From positions 1 through 21,024 of the forward strand of contig DASXCK010000440.1 of NCBI GenBank assembly GCA_036491235.1: 21,024 bases of DNA. Reading direction: 5' to 3'. The translations under genes and the position numbers were made by a program. How positions within the stretch are numbered: the first letter of the stretch is position 1; every line of letters starts with the position of its first letter. Shown here in pieces: positions 7,813 to 15,475 of the stretch. This stretch comes from JAVDCA01 sp036491235. Its GTDB lineage: Bacteria; Pseudomonadota; Alphaproteobacteria; Rhizobiales; Xanthobacteraceae. A model generated the notes under the pieces. It was given only the letters and a program-made list of their open reading frames with translations. It was not told the origin of the DNA and did no database searches.

Positions 7813-8781
7813 ATGTCAGCCGAGATGTCGCTCCAGTCGACTGCCGTGAAGTTGCTCGCCGGCGCCGTGATGGTGCTCGCCGCGACGGTCGCGCCTGCAG
7901 CCGCGCAGGATCTCGGCACGCTCAATCCTCAGCCGTTGCCACCGCTCGCCCACCCGGACGATCCAAAGACGCCCGCCAAGGAGTTATTCGGCCGCCGCAC
8001 CACGCCGGCGGCGGGCCCGTCGCGCTCGATCGGCTTCTACGCGCATGGCTGCCTCGAGGGCGCTGCCGAGCTGCCCATCAACGGGCCGACCTGGCAGGTG
8101 ATGCGGCTCTCGCGCAACCGCAACTGGGGCCATCCCAAGCTGATCAAGTTTTTGGAGCGCCTGTCCGCCAAAGCCGCCAAGGTGGGCTGGCCCGGCCTCC
8201 TGGTCGGCGACATGTCGCAGCCGCGCGGCGGCCCGATGATCACGGGCCACGCCAGTCATCAAGTCGGCCTCGACGCCGACATCTGGCTCACGCCGATGCC
8301 CGACCATACCCTCACGCGCAAGGAGCGCGAGGAGACGTCCGCCACCATGGTGGTGGCGTCGAGCCGGACCGACGTCGATCCGAAGGTGTGGACGCCGGCG
8401 CACCTCGCCGTGATCAAGGCCGCCGCCGAGGATCCGAACACGGAACGCATCTTCGTCAATGCGGCGATCAAGAAGGCGCTGTGCCGCGAGGCCGGGTCGG
8501 ATCGCGCCTGGCTGCACAAGGTGCGGCCGTGGTGGGGTCACGACTATCATTTTCACGTGCGCATTTTCTGTCCGGCCGACAGCCCCGACTGCAAGACACA
8601 GCCGCCACCCGGCACCGAGGACGGCTGCGGCAAGGATCTCGATTGGTGGTTTCGCGACGCCATCATCCATCCCAAGCCACCGCCGCCGCGGCCGCCCAAC
8701 GCGCCGCCGCCCAAGCCGCGCCCGCAAATGACCATGGCGGCGCTGCCCAAGGCGTGCAAAGCGGTGCTCAACGCGCCGTAG
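7813..8781 (+). CDS. mepA: Penicillin-insensitive murein endopeptidase (MepA, peptidase family M74)
   Basis: MepA is a periplasmic zinc endopeptidase that cuts the D-Ala-meso-diaminopimelate cross-links of peptidoglycan. The 322-aa product has an N-terminal signal peptide ending near PAAAQ (residue 32), then the metal motif GHASHQVGLDADIW (His146, His149, Asp154, Asp156) and the second motif WWGHDYHFHVR (His243, His246, His248). Six cysteines after the signal (80, 224, 253, 260, 272, 315) fit the disulfides of the E. coli enzyme, which is 274 aa. This version is longer because of a proline-rich tail (about 288-305). ATG 7813 was chosen, with ATG 7825 as an alternative; the open frame continues upstream over ridA but has no family sequence. 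The 205-base spacer to the RidA gene must hold both divergent promoters, although none is obvious. Confidence 0.95.
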   Translation: MSAEMSLQSTAVKLLAGAVMVLAATVAPAAAQDLGTLNPQPLPPLAHPDDPKTPAKELFGRRTTPAAGPSRSIGFYAHGCLEGAAELPINGPTWQVMRLSRNRNWGHPKLIKFLERLSAKAAKVGWPGLLVGDMSQPRGGPMITGHASHQVGLDADIWLTPMPDHTLTRKEREETSATMVVASSRTDVDPKVWTPAHLAVIKAAAEDPNTERIFVNAAIKKALCREAGSDRAWLHKVRPWWGHDYHFHVRIFCPADSPDCKTQPPPGTEDGCGKDLDWWFRDAIIHPKPPPPRPPNAPPPKPRPQMTMAALPKACKAVLNAP

Positions 8782-8807
8782 CGTATTTCTGCTTTGATTT
8801 ATTCACC

Positions 8808-8887
8808 GTCATGGCCGGGCTTGTCCCGGCCATCCACGTCTTTGCCGCAAGGAAGACGTGGATGCCCGGCACAAGGCTGGGCATGAC
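8808..8887. repeat. Dispersed palindromic element, intergenic copy of the 3201-3285 family
   Basis: Arms of 35 bases (8808-8842 and 8853-8887) pair at 30 positions around a 10-base loop. It begins GTCATGGCC and ends GGGCATGAC, and it shares almost its entire left half with the copy inside the dehydrogenase gene. It lies between mepA and the P450 gene, ending just before the P450 ribosome-binding site (GAAGGA, 8893-8898), so its hairpin could affect the P450 message or separate the two transcripts. Confidence 0.9.
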
Positions 8888-8906
8888 GCAGTGAAGGACC
8901 GTTGTC

Positions 8907-10109
8907 ATGCATGTCGACATCTCCAGCCAGGACTTTTTTCGCAATCCCGCCGCCGCCACGGAGGCGCTGCGCGCCGCCGGTCCGCTGGTCGAGGTGCGCT
9001 TTCCGATCATCGGCAATGTCTGGACAACGACGACCCAGGAGCTCGCCGATCGCGTGCTCAAGGACAGCGACACCTTCACGGTGCGGCGGGCGGACGGCGA
9101 GATCGTCGGCGCGCGCTGGTGGATGCCGCGCATTATCCGCCTGCTATCGGAGCATATGCTGTCGATGGACGACCCGGATCATCGCCGGTTGCGCGATATC
9201 GTCGACGAGGCGTTCCGCCGCCGCGCCATCCTCGACATGGAGCCGCGCATCAGCGCGCTCGCCGACGAGCTCGCCGATCAATTGTTCGCCGCCGGAAGCC
9301 CGGCCGATCTGATCGAGCGCTATGCCCGTCAGCTGCCGCTTTCGGTCATATGCGAGCTGCTGGGCCTGCCGCTCGCCGACCGGGCCATGTTTTCATCCTG
9401 GGCGCATAGGTTCACGCGGTTCAGCGGCGCTTTCGGCGTATTCTCGCTGGTGCCGACCGTTTTCGCGCTGAAACGATACATCGAGCGCCGGCTCGACGTC
9501 GCGCGCCGGCACGGCGGCGACGGCCTCATCGCCGAGCTCGTCCGCGTCGAGCAGGAGGGGGGCCGCATCACCGGCAACGAGATGGTCGCGATGGTCTTTT
9601 TGCTGCTGCTCGCCGGCCACGAGACCACCGCTCACCTGATCAGCGGGTCGGTGCGCGAGCTGTTGATCGATCCGGGGCTGCGCGACTGGCTCGCGCAGGA
9701 TTGGAGCCGGGTCAACCTGGCGGTCGAGGAGCTCTTGCGTTTCGTCACGCCGGTGCAGTTCACCAAGCCGCGCTACGTGCGCCGCGACGTCGAGCTCGGC
9801 GGCGTGCGGCTGAAGAAGGGCGCCGCGATCATGCCCATGCTCGCGGCTGCCAACGCGGACCCGCATGCGAACGTCGATTCGCAGCGCCTTGCGCTCGACC
9901 GGCGGCCGAATCGCCACCTCGCGTTCGGCACCGGCATCCATTTCTGCCTCGGCCATCAGCTCGCGCGCATCGAGGGTGCGTGTGCGCTCAAATCCCTGTT
10001 TCGCCGGTGGCCGAAGCTGACGCTCGCGGTGGATGATGCGGCGCTGAAATGGCGCACGCGCCCCGGCATCCGCGCGATCGAAAAGCTGCCGGTCGTCGCG
10101 GGTGAATAG
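8907..10109 (+). CDS. Cytochrome P450
   Basis: A soluble bacterial (class I type) P450 of 400 aa, a haem-thiolate monooxygenase that needs ferredoxin and a reductase encoded elsewhere. The I-helix oxygen-activation motif AGHETT is at residues 236-241, the K-helix ExxR is in EELLRF, and the haem loop FGTGIHFCLG places the axial cysteine at 347. No signal or membrane anchor is visible. ATG 8907 follows GAAGGA at 8-base spacing. The gene stands alone between two palindromic repeats, with no redox partner or pathway gene beside it, so the substrate cannot be inferred. The subfamily is not recognisable by eye. Confidence 0.95.
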   Translation: MHVDISSQDFFRNPAAATEALRAAGPLVEVRFPIIGNVWTTTTQELADRVLKDSDTFTVRRADGEIVGARWWMPRIIRLLSEHMLSMDDPDHRRLRDIVDEAFRRRAILDMEPRISALADELADQLFAAGSPADLIERYARQLPLSVICELLGLPLADRAMFSSWAHRFTRFSGAFGVFSLVPTVFALKRYIERRLDVARRHGGDGLIAELVRVEQEGGRITGNEMVAMVFLLLLAGHETTAHLISGSVRELLIDPGLRDWLAQDWSRVNLAVEELLRFVTPVQFTKPRYVRRDVELGGVRLKKGAAIMPMLAAANADPHANVDSQRLALDRRPNRHLAFGTGIHFCLGHQLARIEGACALKSLFRRWPKLTLAVDDAALKWRTRPGIRAIEKLPVVAGE

Positions 10110-10118
10110 CTCTCTGCC

Positions 10119-10239
10119 GTCATGCCCTGCGAAAAGCGAAAGTGGGGCATTCAGTACGCCGCAGCGGAGCGACGCGCGTGCCCGACGTTCCAGGGATCGT
10201 TCGTGAGTACGCGAATTGCCCGCTTTCGCCGGCGATGAC
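10119..10239. repeat. Dispersed palindromic repeat between convergent P450 and Lrp genes
   Basis: A 121-base element begins GTCATGCCCTGCGAAAAGCG and ends with CGCTTTCGCCGGCGATGAC, which is roughly its reverse complement. CAGTACGC and GAGTACGCG further mark inner arms. It fills most of the 147 bases between the convergent stops of the P450 and the Lrp-family gene, where it may also act as a transcription barrier. No gene or RNA is supported here. Confidence 0.8.
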
Positions 10240-10256
10240 GCCGAGCATTAGAAATG

Positions 10257-10724
10257 TCACACCACCGGCAGCACGTTCGTGTACTTCACCTGCTCCAGCG
10301 CAAAACTCGACTCGATCGACGCTACGCCTTCGAGCCTTGTCAGCTTCTGCTTGAGGAAGCGCTCATACGCCGCGAGATCGGGCACCACCACGCGCAGCCA
10401 GTAGTCGCGCGGGCCGGTCATCAGGTAGCACTCGAGCACCTCGGGCCAGCGTGCGATCGTTTTGGCGAAGCGCTCCAACGCCTGCTCACGCTGGCGCTCG
10501 AGCTTGACCGAGACGAAGACGCTCACCGGTAGGCCCACCGCCTGCTGGTCGAGCACCGCGACATAGCGCGCGATGACGCCGGCGCCCTCCAGCATGCGCA
10601 CCCGCCGCAGGCAAGGGGAGGGCGACAGCCCGACTTGTGCCGCGAGGTCGGCGAGGCTCATGCGGCCGTCCTCCTGCAGCAGAGCGAGTATCTTGCGGTC
10701 GAGGGCGTCCAGCGCGTGCGGCAT
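10257..10724 (-). CDS. Lrp/AsnC-family transcriptional regulator
   Basis: The 155-aa protein has the family layout: an N-terminal winged helix-turn-helix (LDALDRKILALLQEDGR, then LADLAAQVGLSPSPCLRRV, to about residue 60) and a C-terminal RAM/ligand-binding domain (about 65-150) containing WPEVLECYLMTGPRDY. These regulators form octamers or similar assemblies and sense amino acids or 2-oxo acids. The gene is divergent from the E1-like dehydrogenase with a 106-base spacer holding a palindrome (10749-10767), the usual arrangement for a local Lrp-type regulator controlling itself and its neighbour. An AGGAG-like site precedes the ATG at 10724. Family assignment is secure; the effector is inferred to be related to the E1 substrate. 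Confidence 0.95.
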   Translation of the reverse strand: MPHALDALDRKILALLQEDGRMSLADLAAQVGLSPSPCLRRVRMLEGAGVIARYVAVLDQQAVGLPVSVFVSVKLERQREQALERFAKTIARWPEVLECYLMTGPRDYWLRVVVPDLAAYERFLKQKLTRLEGVASIESSFALEQVKYTNVLPVV

Positions 10725-10748
10725 GAAGTCCGATCTCCTGGCGGATAT

Positions 10749-10767
10749 TTTGGCAGATCATGCCAAA
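10749..10767. promoter_or_regulatory. Palindrome TTTGGCA-N5-TGCCAAA between the Lrp and E1-like genes (candidate operator)
   Basis: Perfect 7-base arms (10749-10755 and 10761-10767) are separated by GATCA. The site lies 25 bases upstream of the Lrp start and 64 bases upstream of the E1-like start. It overlaps a possible -35 (TTGGCA, 10750-10755) for the rightward gene; a TATATT at 10775-10780 could be its -10, though the 19-base spacer is long. Binding by the adjacent Lrp-family protein is inferred from position only. Confidence 0.5.
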
Positions 10768-10830
10768 TCCAGGATATATTGTGATCGAAATTGATGGCCG
10801 CTGCCAAGCCGTTAGTGCGAAAATGATGTC

Positions 10831-13245
10831 ATGGCCAAAGCTCGCAAACCTCCCGCGTCCTCTTCCGACGATATCGCGCTGCTCGCAGCGCTCGAGCGCA
10901 AGGTGCTGTGGCTCGCGAGCTGGACCATCCACCATGCCAATCACCTGCGCGAGAGCGCGGACGGCCTCAAGGTCGGAGGCCACCAGGCCTCGTCGGCCTC
11001 GCTCGCCACCATCATGACGGCGCTCTATTTCGCGACGTTGCGGCCGCAGGACCGCGTCGCCGTCAAACCGCATGCGAGCCCGATCTTCCACGCCATCCAG
11101 TACCTGCTCGGCCGCCAGACGCGGGACAAGCTCGCGCATTTCCGCGGCTACAAGGGCGCGCAGAGCTACCCGTCGCGCACCAAGGATGCGGACGACGTCG
11201 ACTTCTCCACCGGCTCGGTCGGTCTCGGCGTCGCGCAGACATTGTTCGCCTCGCTCACGCAGGACTACGTGCGCGCCCACGGCTGGGGGCTCGACCGCCC
11301 GGAAGGCCGCATGGTCGCGCTGGTCGGCGATGCCGAGCTCGACGAGGGCAATATCTTCGAGTCGATCCTCGACGGCTGGAAGCAGGGCCTGCGCAATTGC
11401 TGGTGGATCATCGACTACAACCGCCAGAGCCTCGACGCCGTGGTGCGCGAAGGCTTGTGGGAACGCTACGAGGCGCTGTTTCGCAATTTCGGCTGGCGCG
11501 TCGTGATCCTGAAATACGGCTCGCTGCTGCGCGAGGCGTTCCGGCAGCCCGGCGGCGAACGGCTGGAACGTTGGATCGACACGTGTCCCAACCAGCTCTA
11601 CTCGGCGCTTGTCTTCCAGGGCGGTGCGGCATGGCGCAAGCGCCTCATGGAGGACCTTGGCGACGACGTCGCGCCGCTGCTCGCAACCCGCGACGACGAC
11701 GCGCTCGCGCGGTTGATGACCAATCTCGCCGGCCACGACCTGCCGACGCTGCTCGCCGCCTTCGCGGACGACGAGCCGGACAAGCCGACCTGCTTCATCT
11801 GCTACACCATCAAGGGCTACGGGCTGCCGTTCGCCGGCCACAAGGATAACCACGCCGGCCTGATGACGCCGGCGCAGATGGAGACGCTGCGCGCCGCCAT
11901 GAGCGTGCGCACCGGGCACGAGTGGGACAAGTTCGAAGGTCTCGATATCACGGCCGTCGACTTGCAGGCCTTCCTCGATCGCGTGCCGTTCGCGGCGCGT
12001 CCGGCTGAGCGGGCGCGGGCGCGCCAATTCGCGGTGCCGGCCGAGCTTGCCGTCACCATCGCGCCCGAGATGGCGACGCAGACCGGCTTCGGCCTCCTGC
12101 TCAACGAGATCGGCCGCGCGAGATCGGATCTCGCTGCGCGCATCGTGACCACCTCGCCGGACGTCACCGTCTCGACCAATCTCGGCCCCTGGGTCAACCG
12201 CCGCGGTCTGTTCGCACGCGAGAAGATGGCCGACACCTTCAAGAGCGAGCGCATCCCGTCGATCTTCAACTGGGATTTCTCGCCGACCGGCCAGCACATC
12301 GAGCTTGGCATCGCCGAGAACAACCTGTTCATCCTCTTGTCGGCACTCGGCCTCTCGCACGCCATCACGGGCGAGCGGCTGCTGCCGATCGGCACGCTCT
12401 ACGACCCGTTCATCCAGCGCGGCCTCGATGCGCTCAATTACGCCTGCTACCAGGATGCGCGCTTTATTCTCGTCGCGACGCCCTCCGGCATTACGCTCGC
12501 GCCGGAAGGCGGCGCGCACCAGTCGATCGCGACGCCGCTGATCGGCATGGCGCAGGACGGGCTCGCGGCGTTCGAGCCCGCCTTCGTCGACGAGCTCGCC
12601 GTCATCCTCGCCTTCGCGCTCGACTACATCCAGAAGGACGGCGGCGCAGAGCCCGCCGAGCGCAACTGGCTGCGCGACGAGACCGGCGGCTCGGTCTATC
12701 TGCGCCTGTCGACGCGGCCGATCGAGCAGATCAAGCGGACGATGACGCTGGAGCTGCGTCAGGAGATCGTCGACGGCGCATATTGGCTGCGCCCGCCCGG
12801 TCCCAACTGCGAGGTCGTCATCGCCTACACGGGTGCGGTCGCGCCGGAGGCGAACGAGGCGGTGTGGCGCATCGCCGAGGATCGCCGCGATGTCGGCCTG
12901 CTCGCGGTCACGTCAGCCGACCGGCTCAATGCCGGCTGGGCGGCGGCCCAGCGCGCACGTGAGCGCGGCCTCGTCCATGCGCGCTCGCACATCGAGCGCC
13001 TGCTCGCGGGCGTGCCGCATCACTGCGGCATCGTCACGGTGCTCGACGGACATCCCGCGACGCTCGCCTGGCTCGGTGCCGTGCACGGCCACCGCATGCG
13101 CCCGCTCGGCGTCGAGCATTTCGGCCAGACCGGCACGATCGCCGATCTCTATCGCCACTACGGCATCGATGCGAACGCGATTGCCGCCGCCGCCGCGGCG
13201 CTCACGCCGGGGCGGCCGATAAGGTATCTGCGGGCGCTCTCCTGA
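10831..13245 (+). CDS. Transketolase-like 2-oxoacid dehydrogenase E1 component (AceE/MdeB type)
   Basis: An 804-aa single-chain thiamine-diphosphate enzyme related to AceE (887 aa in E. coli), which decarboxylates pyruvate, and to the 2-oxobutyrate-specific E1 MdeB of Pseudomonas putida. The ThDP/Mg site is visible as GDAELDEGN (166-174) followed by DYNRQSLD (195-202). The catalytic-type glutamate region HIELGIAENN is at about 489-497. SHAITGERLLPIGTLYDPF and APEGGAHQS in the second half are typical pyrimidine-domain features. No E2 (lipoyl acyltransferase) or E3 gene lies nearby, so partners would come from elsewhere. The divergent Lrp-family regulator recalls mdeR-mdeB, favouring an amino-acid-derived 2-oxoacid, although no methionine gamma-lyase gene is in the window. 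ATG 10831 lacks a clear ribosome-binding site. Its stop is one base from the convergent TPR gene's stop. Confidence 0.85.
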   Translation: MAKARKPPASSSDDIALLAALERKVLWLASWTIHHANHLRESADGLKVGGHQASSASLATIMTALYFATLRPQDRVAVKPHASPIFHAIQYLLGRQTRDKLAHFRGYKGAQSYPSRTKDADDVDFSTGSVGLGVAQTLFASLTQDYVRAHGWGLDRPEGRMVALVGDAELDEGNIFESILDGWKQGLRNCWWIIDYNRQSLDAVVREGLWERYEALFRNFGWRVVILKYGSLLREAFRQPGGERLERWIDTCPNQLYSALVFQGGAAWRKRLMEDLGDDVAPLLATRDDDALARLMTNLAGHDLPTLLAAFADDEPDKPTCFICYTIKGYGLPFAGHKDNHAGLMTPAQMETLRAAMSVRTGHEWDKFEGLDITAVDLQAFLDRVPFAARPAERARARQFAVPAELAVTIAPEMATQTGFGLLLNEIGRARSDLAARIVTTSPDVTVSTNLGPWVNRRGLFAREKMADTFKSERIPSIFNWDFSPTGQHIELGIAENNLFILLSALGLSHAITGERLLPIGTLYDPFIQRGLDALNYACYQDARFILVATPSGITLAPEGGAHQSIATPLIGMAQDGLAAFEPAFVDELAVILAFALDYIQKDGGAEPAERNWLRDETGGSVYLRLSTRPIEQIKRTMTLELRQEIVDGAYWLRPPGPNCEVVIAYTGAVAPEANEAVWRIAEDRRDVGLLAVTSADRLNAGWAAAQRARERGLVHARSHIERLLAGVPHHCGIVTVLDGHPATLAWLGAVHGHRMRPLGVEHFGQTGTIADLYRHYGIDANAIAAAAAALTPGRPIRYLRALS

Positions 13246-13246
13246 T

Positions 13247-15298
13247 TTAGAGGCAGGTCGAGCCGGGAGTGCTTCCGGAGTCGCGACAGGGGATTTGCTT
13301 TTCGAGCGCCTGCAATCGCTTCTTGGCGTCGACCTGGGCGGGAATGTCGAAAATCGTCTTCGCTCGAAGCTCGATCGCCTTGCGGAAGTCGGCGGTCGCG
13401 AGCGCCACCTTGCCCTCGTCCTGGTAGAGACGACCGCGTGCATAGTGGGTTTCGATCTGCTGCGGATCGAGCGCGATAGCGCGGCCGAATGCTTCGATGG
13501 CGCCGGCGTCTTCGTGCTTTTTGGCGAGAATCATCCCGCGGACCGCGAACGCTCCGGCGAACGTCGGATTGAGCGCGAGCGTGCGATCGGTGTCGGCGGT
13601 CGCCTTGGCGAGGTCGCCGAGCGAGAGGTAGGCGCGCCCACGGATGAAGTAGGTCATGAAGGGTGGGTCGACGCCGTTGGCCAGCGCCTGATCGAATGCC
13701 GCGATGGCGCGGGCCGCCTGGCCGCTGGCGAGCAGCGCCAAGCCGCGTCCCGTATAGGCGACGCCGTTGGTCGGGTTGAGTTGCAGGGCGCGATCGAAAT
13801 CCGCTTGCGCCTCGGCGCCGCGCCCTTTGAGGACGAGCGCGAACCCGCGCCCCGCCAATGCCGGCGGGAATGAGGGATTGATTCCGAGCGCCCGGTCGTA
13901 GTCGGCGAGCGCTTCGTCGACGCGTCCCTGCTGCTGCCGCAGTTGCGCGTGACCCATATAGCCACCGATGGACTTCGGATTGATTTCAATAGCGAGCTCA
14001 TACTCCGCGAGCGCCAGATCGGTTTGTCCCCTAATCCAGAACACCCGAGCGCGCCCGACATGGGCGTCGACGTTTCGCTGATCGAGCGCGAGGGCGTGAT
14101 CGAAATCCGTCATCGCGTCGTCGGGCTGCCGGGCCGCCGCGCGGACGGTGCCGCGGATCGCGTAAGTCCTCGCATCGGCGGGTGCCAACCTGACGGCGGT
14201 GTCGCAGTCGGCCAGCGCCTGGACGTACTGCCGCTTCTCCGAGCGGGCCAGCGCGCGCAGCAGCAGGGCACCCGGTGACGGTGCGTTGGTCGCGATCACC
14301 TTGTCCAGGATGACGATGGCTTCATTGGCTTTGCCTTGCGTGACCAGAACGGCAGCTTGCGCCATCATGCTCGGCGTCGTCGGATTGGCCCGAGCGGTAG
14401 GCGCCGGCACCGTACGGGCGCTCTCCGCCTTGGCGGCGAGCGCGGACGCCTTCATCTCTTGGGCGCGGCGATTGTCGGGTGCCAGCGCCAGCGCCCGCTC
14501 GTAATCCGCAACCGCGCGGTCGAGGTCGCCTTTCGCATTGAACGCGTCGCCCCGGCTGCTGAAATACGTCGAGACCTTCGGGTTTATGGCGATCGCGCGG
14601 TTGAAGTCGGAGATTGCCTTGTCCAGCTCGTCCTTGAAGCGAAAGGTATTGCCGCGGGCCGCGAACGCCTCGGCCATGCCGGGGTTGAGCGCGATGGCGT
14701 GATCGAAATCCGCCATCGCCCGATCGAGCTTGCCGCTCTGCCGCAACGCCAAGCCACGGCTCAGATACGCGAACGGATAATCGGGACGTAGCGCGATGGC
14801 GCGGTCGAAATCGGCGAGGGCGCCCTCCATGTCGTGGCGCATGACGCGCACGTTGCCGCGTCCCACATGGGCGCCCACGTTGTCGGGATCGATCTCGAGA
14901 GCGCGCTCGAAACTGGCGGCTGCGCGTGCCAGGTCGCCCTTCTGTCGAGAAGCCGCGCCGAGCCAGCTAAACGCCTCGACGGAACGCGGCGCGAGCTTCG
15001 TGGCGATCTCCAGATCCGCCAAGGCGTCGTCGAGGCGCCCTTGCTCGCGATATCGCCCTGCGCGCCGGATGCGCGCGGTTGCGAGGTCCGGCGCGCCGCG
15101 CGTGTTCGCCTCGATGATCGCGCTGCAGCCGGCGATGACCTTATCGGGCGCGGTGCCGATGCAATCGTCCCATGCCTCGGCGCGGGCCGCGGTGGCCTGG
15201 AGCCCGATGGCCGCGGCAACGATGACGGTACGCTTGAGCGCGCTGGCCGCCACACGATGCCATGGCGACAACGACTGCAAGATGTCGGAACGTCTCAC
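13247..15298 (-). CDS. Exported TPR-repeat protein (about 16 tetratricopeptide repeats)
   Basis: The 683-aa product starts with a basic/hydrophobic signal segment (ALKRTVIVAAAIGLQATAARA) and is then almost entirely TPR units of the form x-A-x3-R-G-x3...-G-D/R-x-D-x-A-x2-D-F-D-x-A-I-x-L-x-P. About six repeats are followed by an Ala/Pro/Thr linker (SARTVPAPTARANPTTPS), then about ten more. Such solenoids bind other proteins; no catalytic domain is seen. The start is assigned to GTG 15298, because GGGAG (15305-15309) lies six bases upstream and the signal segment then falls near the N-terminus. ATGs at 15403 and 15412 lack a ribosome-binding site and would add an unstructured lead. The C-terminus carries two cysteines. 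Function is unknown; an envelope scaffolding role is inferred. The 177 bases upstream, towards the GMC gene, show nothing else. Confidence 0.85.
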   Translation of the reverse strand: MRRSDILQSLSPWHRVAASALKRTVIVAAAIGLQATAARAEAWDDCIGTAPDKVIAGCSAIIEANTRGAPDLATARIRRAGRYREQGRLDDALADLEIATKLAPRSVEAFSWLGAASRQKGDLARAAASFERALEIDPDNVGAHVGRGNVRVMRHDMEGALADFDRAIALRPDYPFAYLSRGLALRQSGKLDRAMADFDHAIALNPGMAEAFAARGNTFRFKDELDKAISDFNRAIAINPKVSTYFSSRGDAFNAKGDLDRAVADYERALALAPDNRRAQEMKASALAAKAESARTVPAPTARANPTTPSMMAQAAVLVTQGKANEAIVILDKVIATNAPSPGALLLRALARSEKRQYVQALADCDTAVRLAPADARTYAIRGTVRAAARQPDDAMTDFDHALALDQRNVDAHVGRARVFWIRGQTDLALAEYELAIEINPKSIGGYMGHAQLRQQQGRVDEALADYDRALGINPSFPPALAGRGFALVLKGRGAEAQADFDRALQLNPTNGVAYTGRGLALLASGQAARAIAAFDQALANGVDPPFMTYFIRGRAYLSLGDLAKATADTDRTLALNPTFAGAFAVRGMILAKKHEDAGAIEAFGRAIALDPQQIETHYARGRLYQDEGKVALATADFRKAIELRAKTIFDIPAQVDAKKRLQALEKQIPCRDSGSTPGSTCL

Positions 15299-15304
15299 GA
15301 CCGA

Positions 15305-15309
15305 CTCCC
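15305..15309 (-). promoter_or_regulatory. Ribosome-binding site deciding a GTG start
   Basis: On the minus strand GGGAG stands six bases before GTG 15298 of the TPR gene. It is the only good Shine-Dalgarno match near the candidate starts and puts the signal peptide at the protein's N-terminus. Confidence 0.6.
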
Positions 15310-15475
15310 TGTCCAACCCGTCGCCGATGCGCACTCTGCCCGTGGCGCGTGCCGTTGTCGAGGGTTGCGCCGGATCATGAGCACACGCTGCGTCAGCGCT
15401 CATGCCGAGCAAAACGAAGCCAGAAAATGCTGTGATTTCAGTGCCCGGGTCGTCGGCCGATATCGGCGATCGGGC

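Noticed and set aside
8808..8887. CRISPR-like repetition together with 3201-3285
   Set aside because: Only two distant copies, palindromic throughout, with no spacers and no cas genes.
8811..8894. Small open frame encoding MAGLVPAIHVFAARKTW...
   Set aside because: It is the translation of the palindromic repeat itself, a known type of spurious small-protein call in this bacterial group.
15299..15412. ATG starts 15403/15412 for the TPR protein
   Set aside because: They lack a ribosome-binding site and would place a ~38-residue non-signal lead before the export signal; GTG 15298 is better supported.
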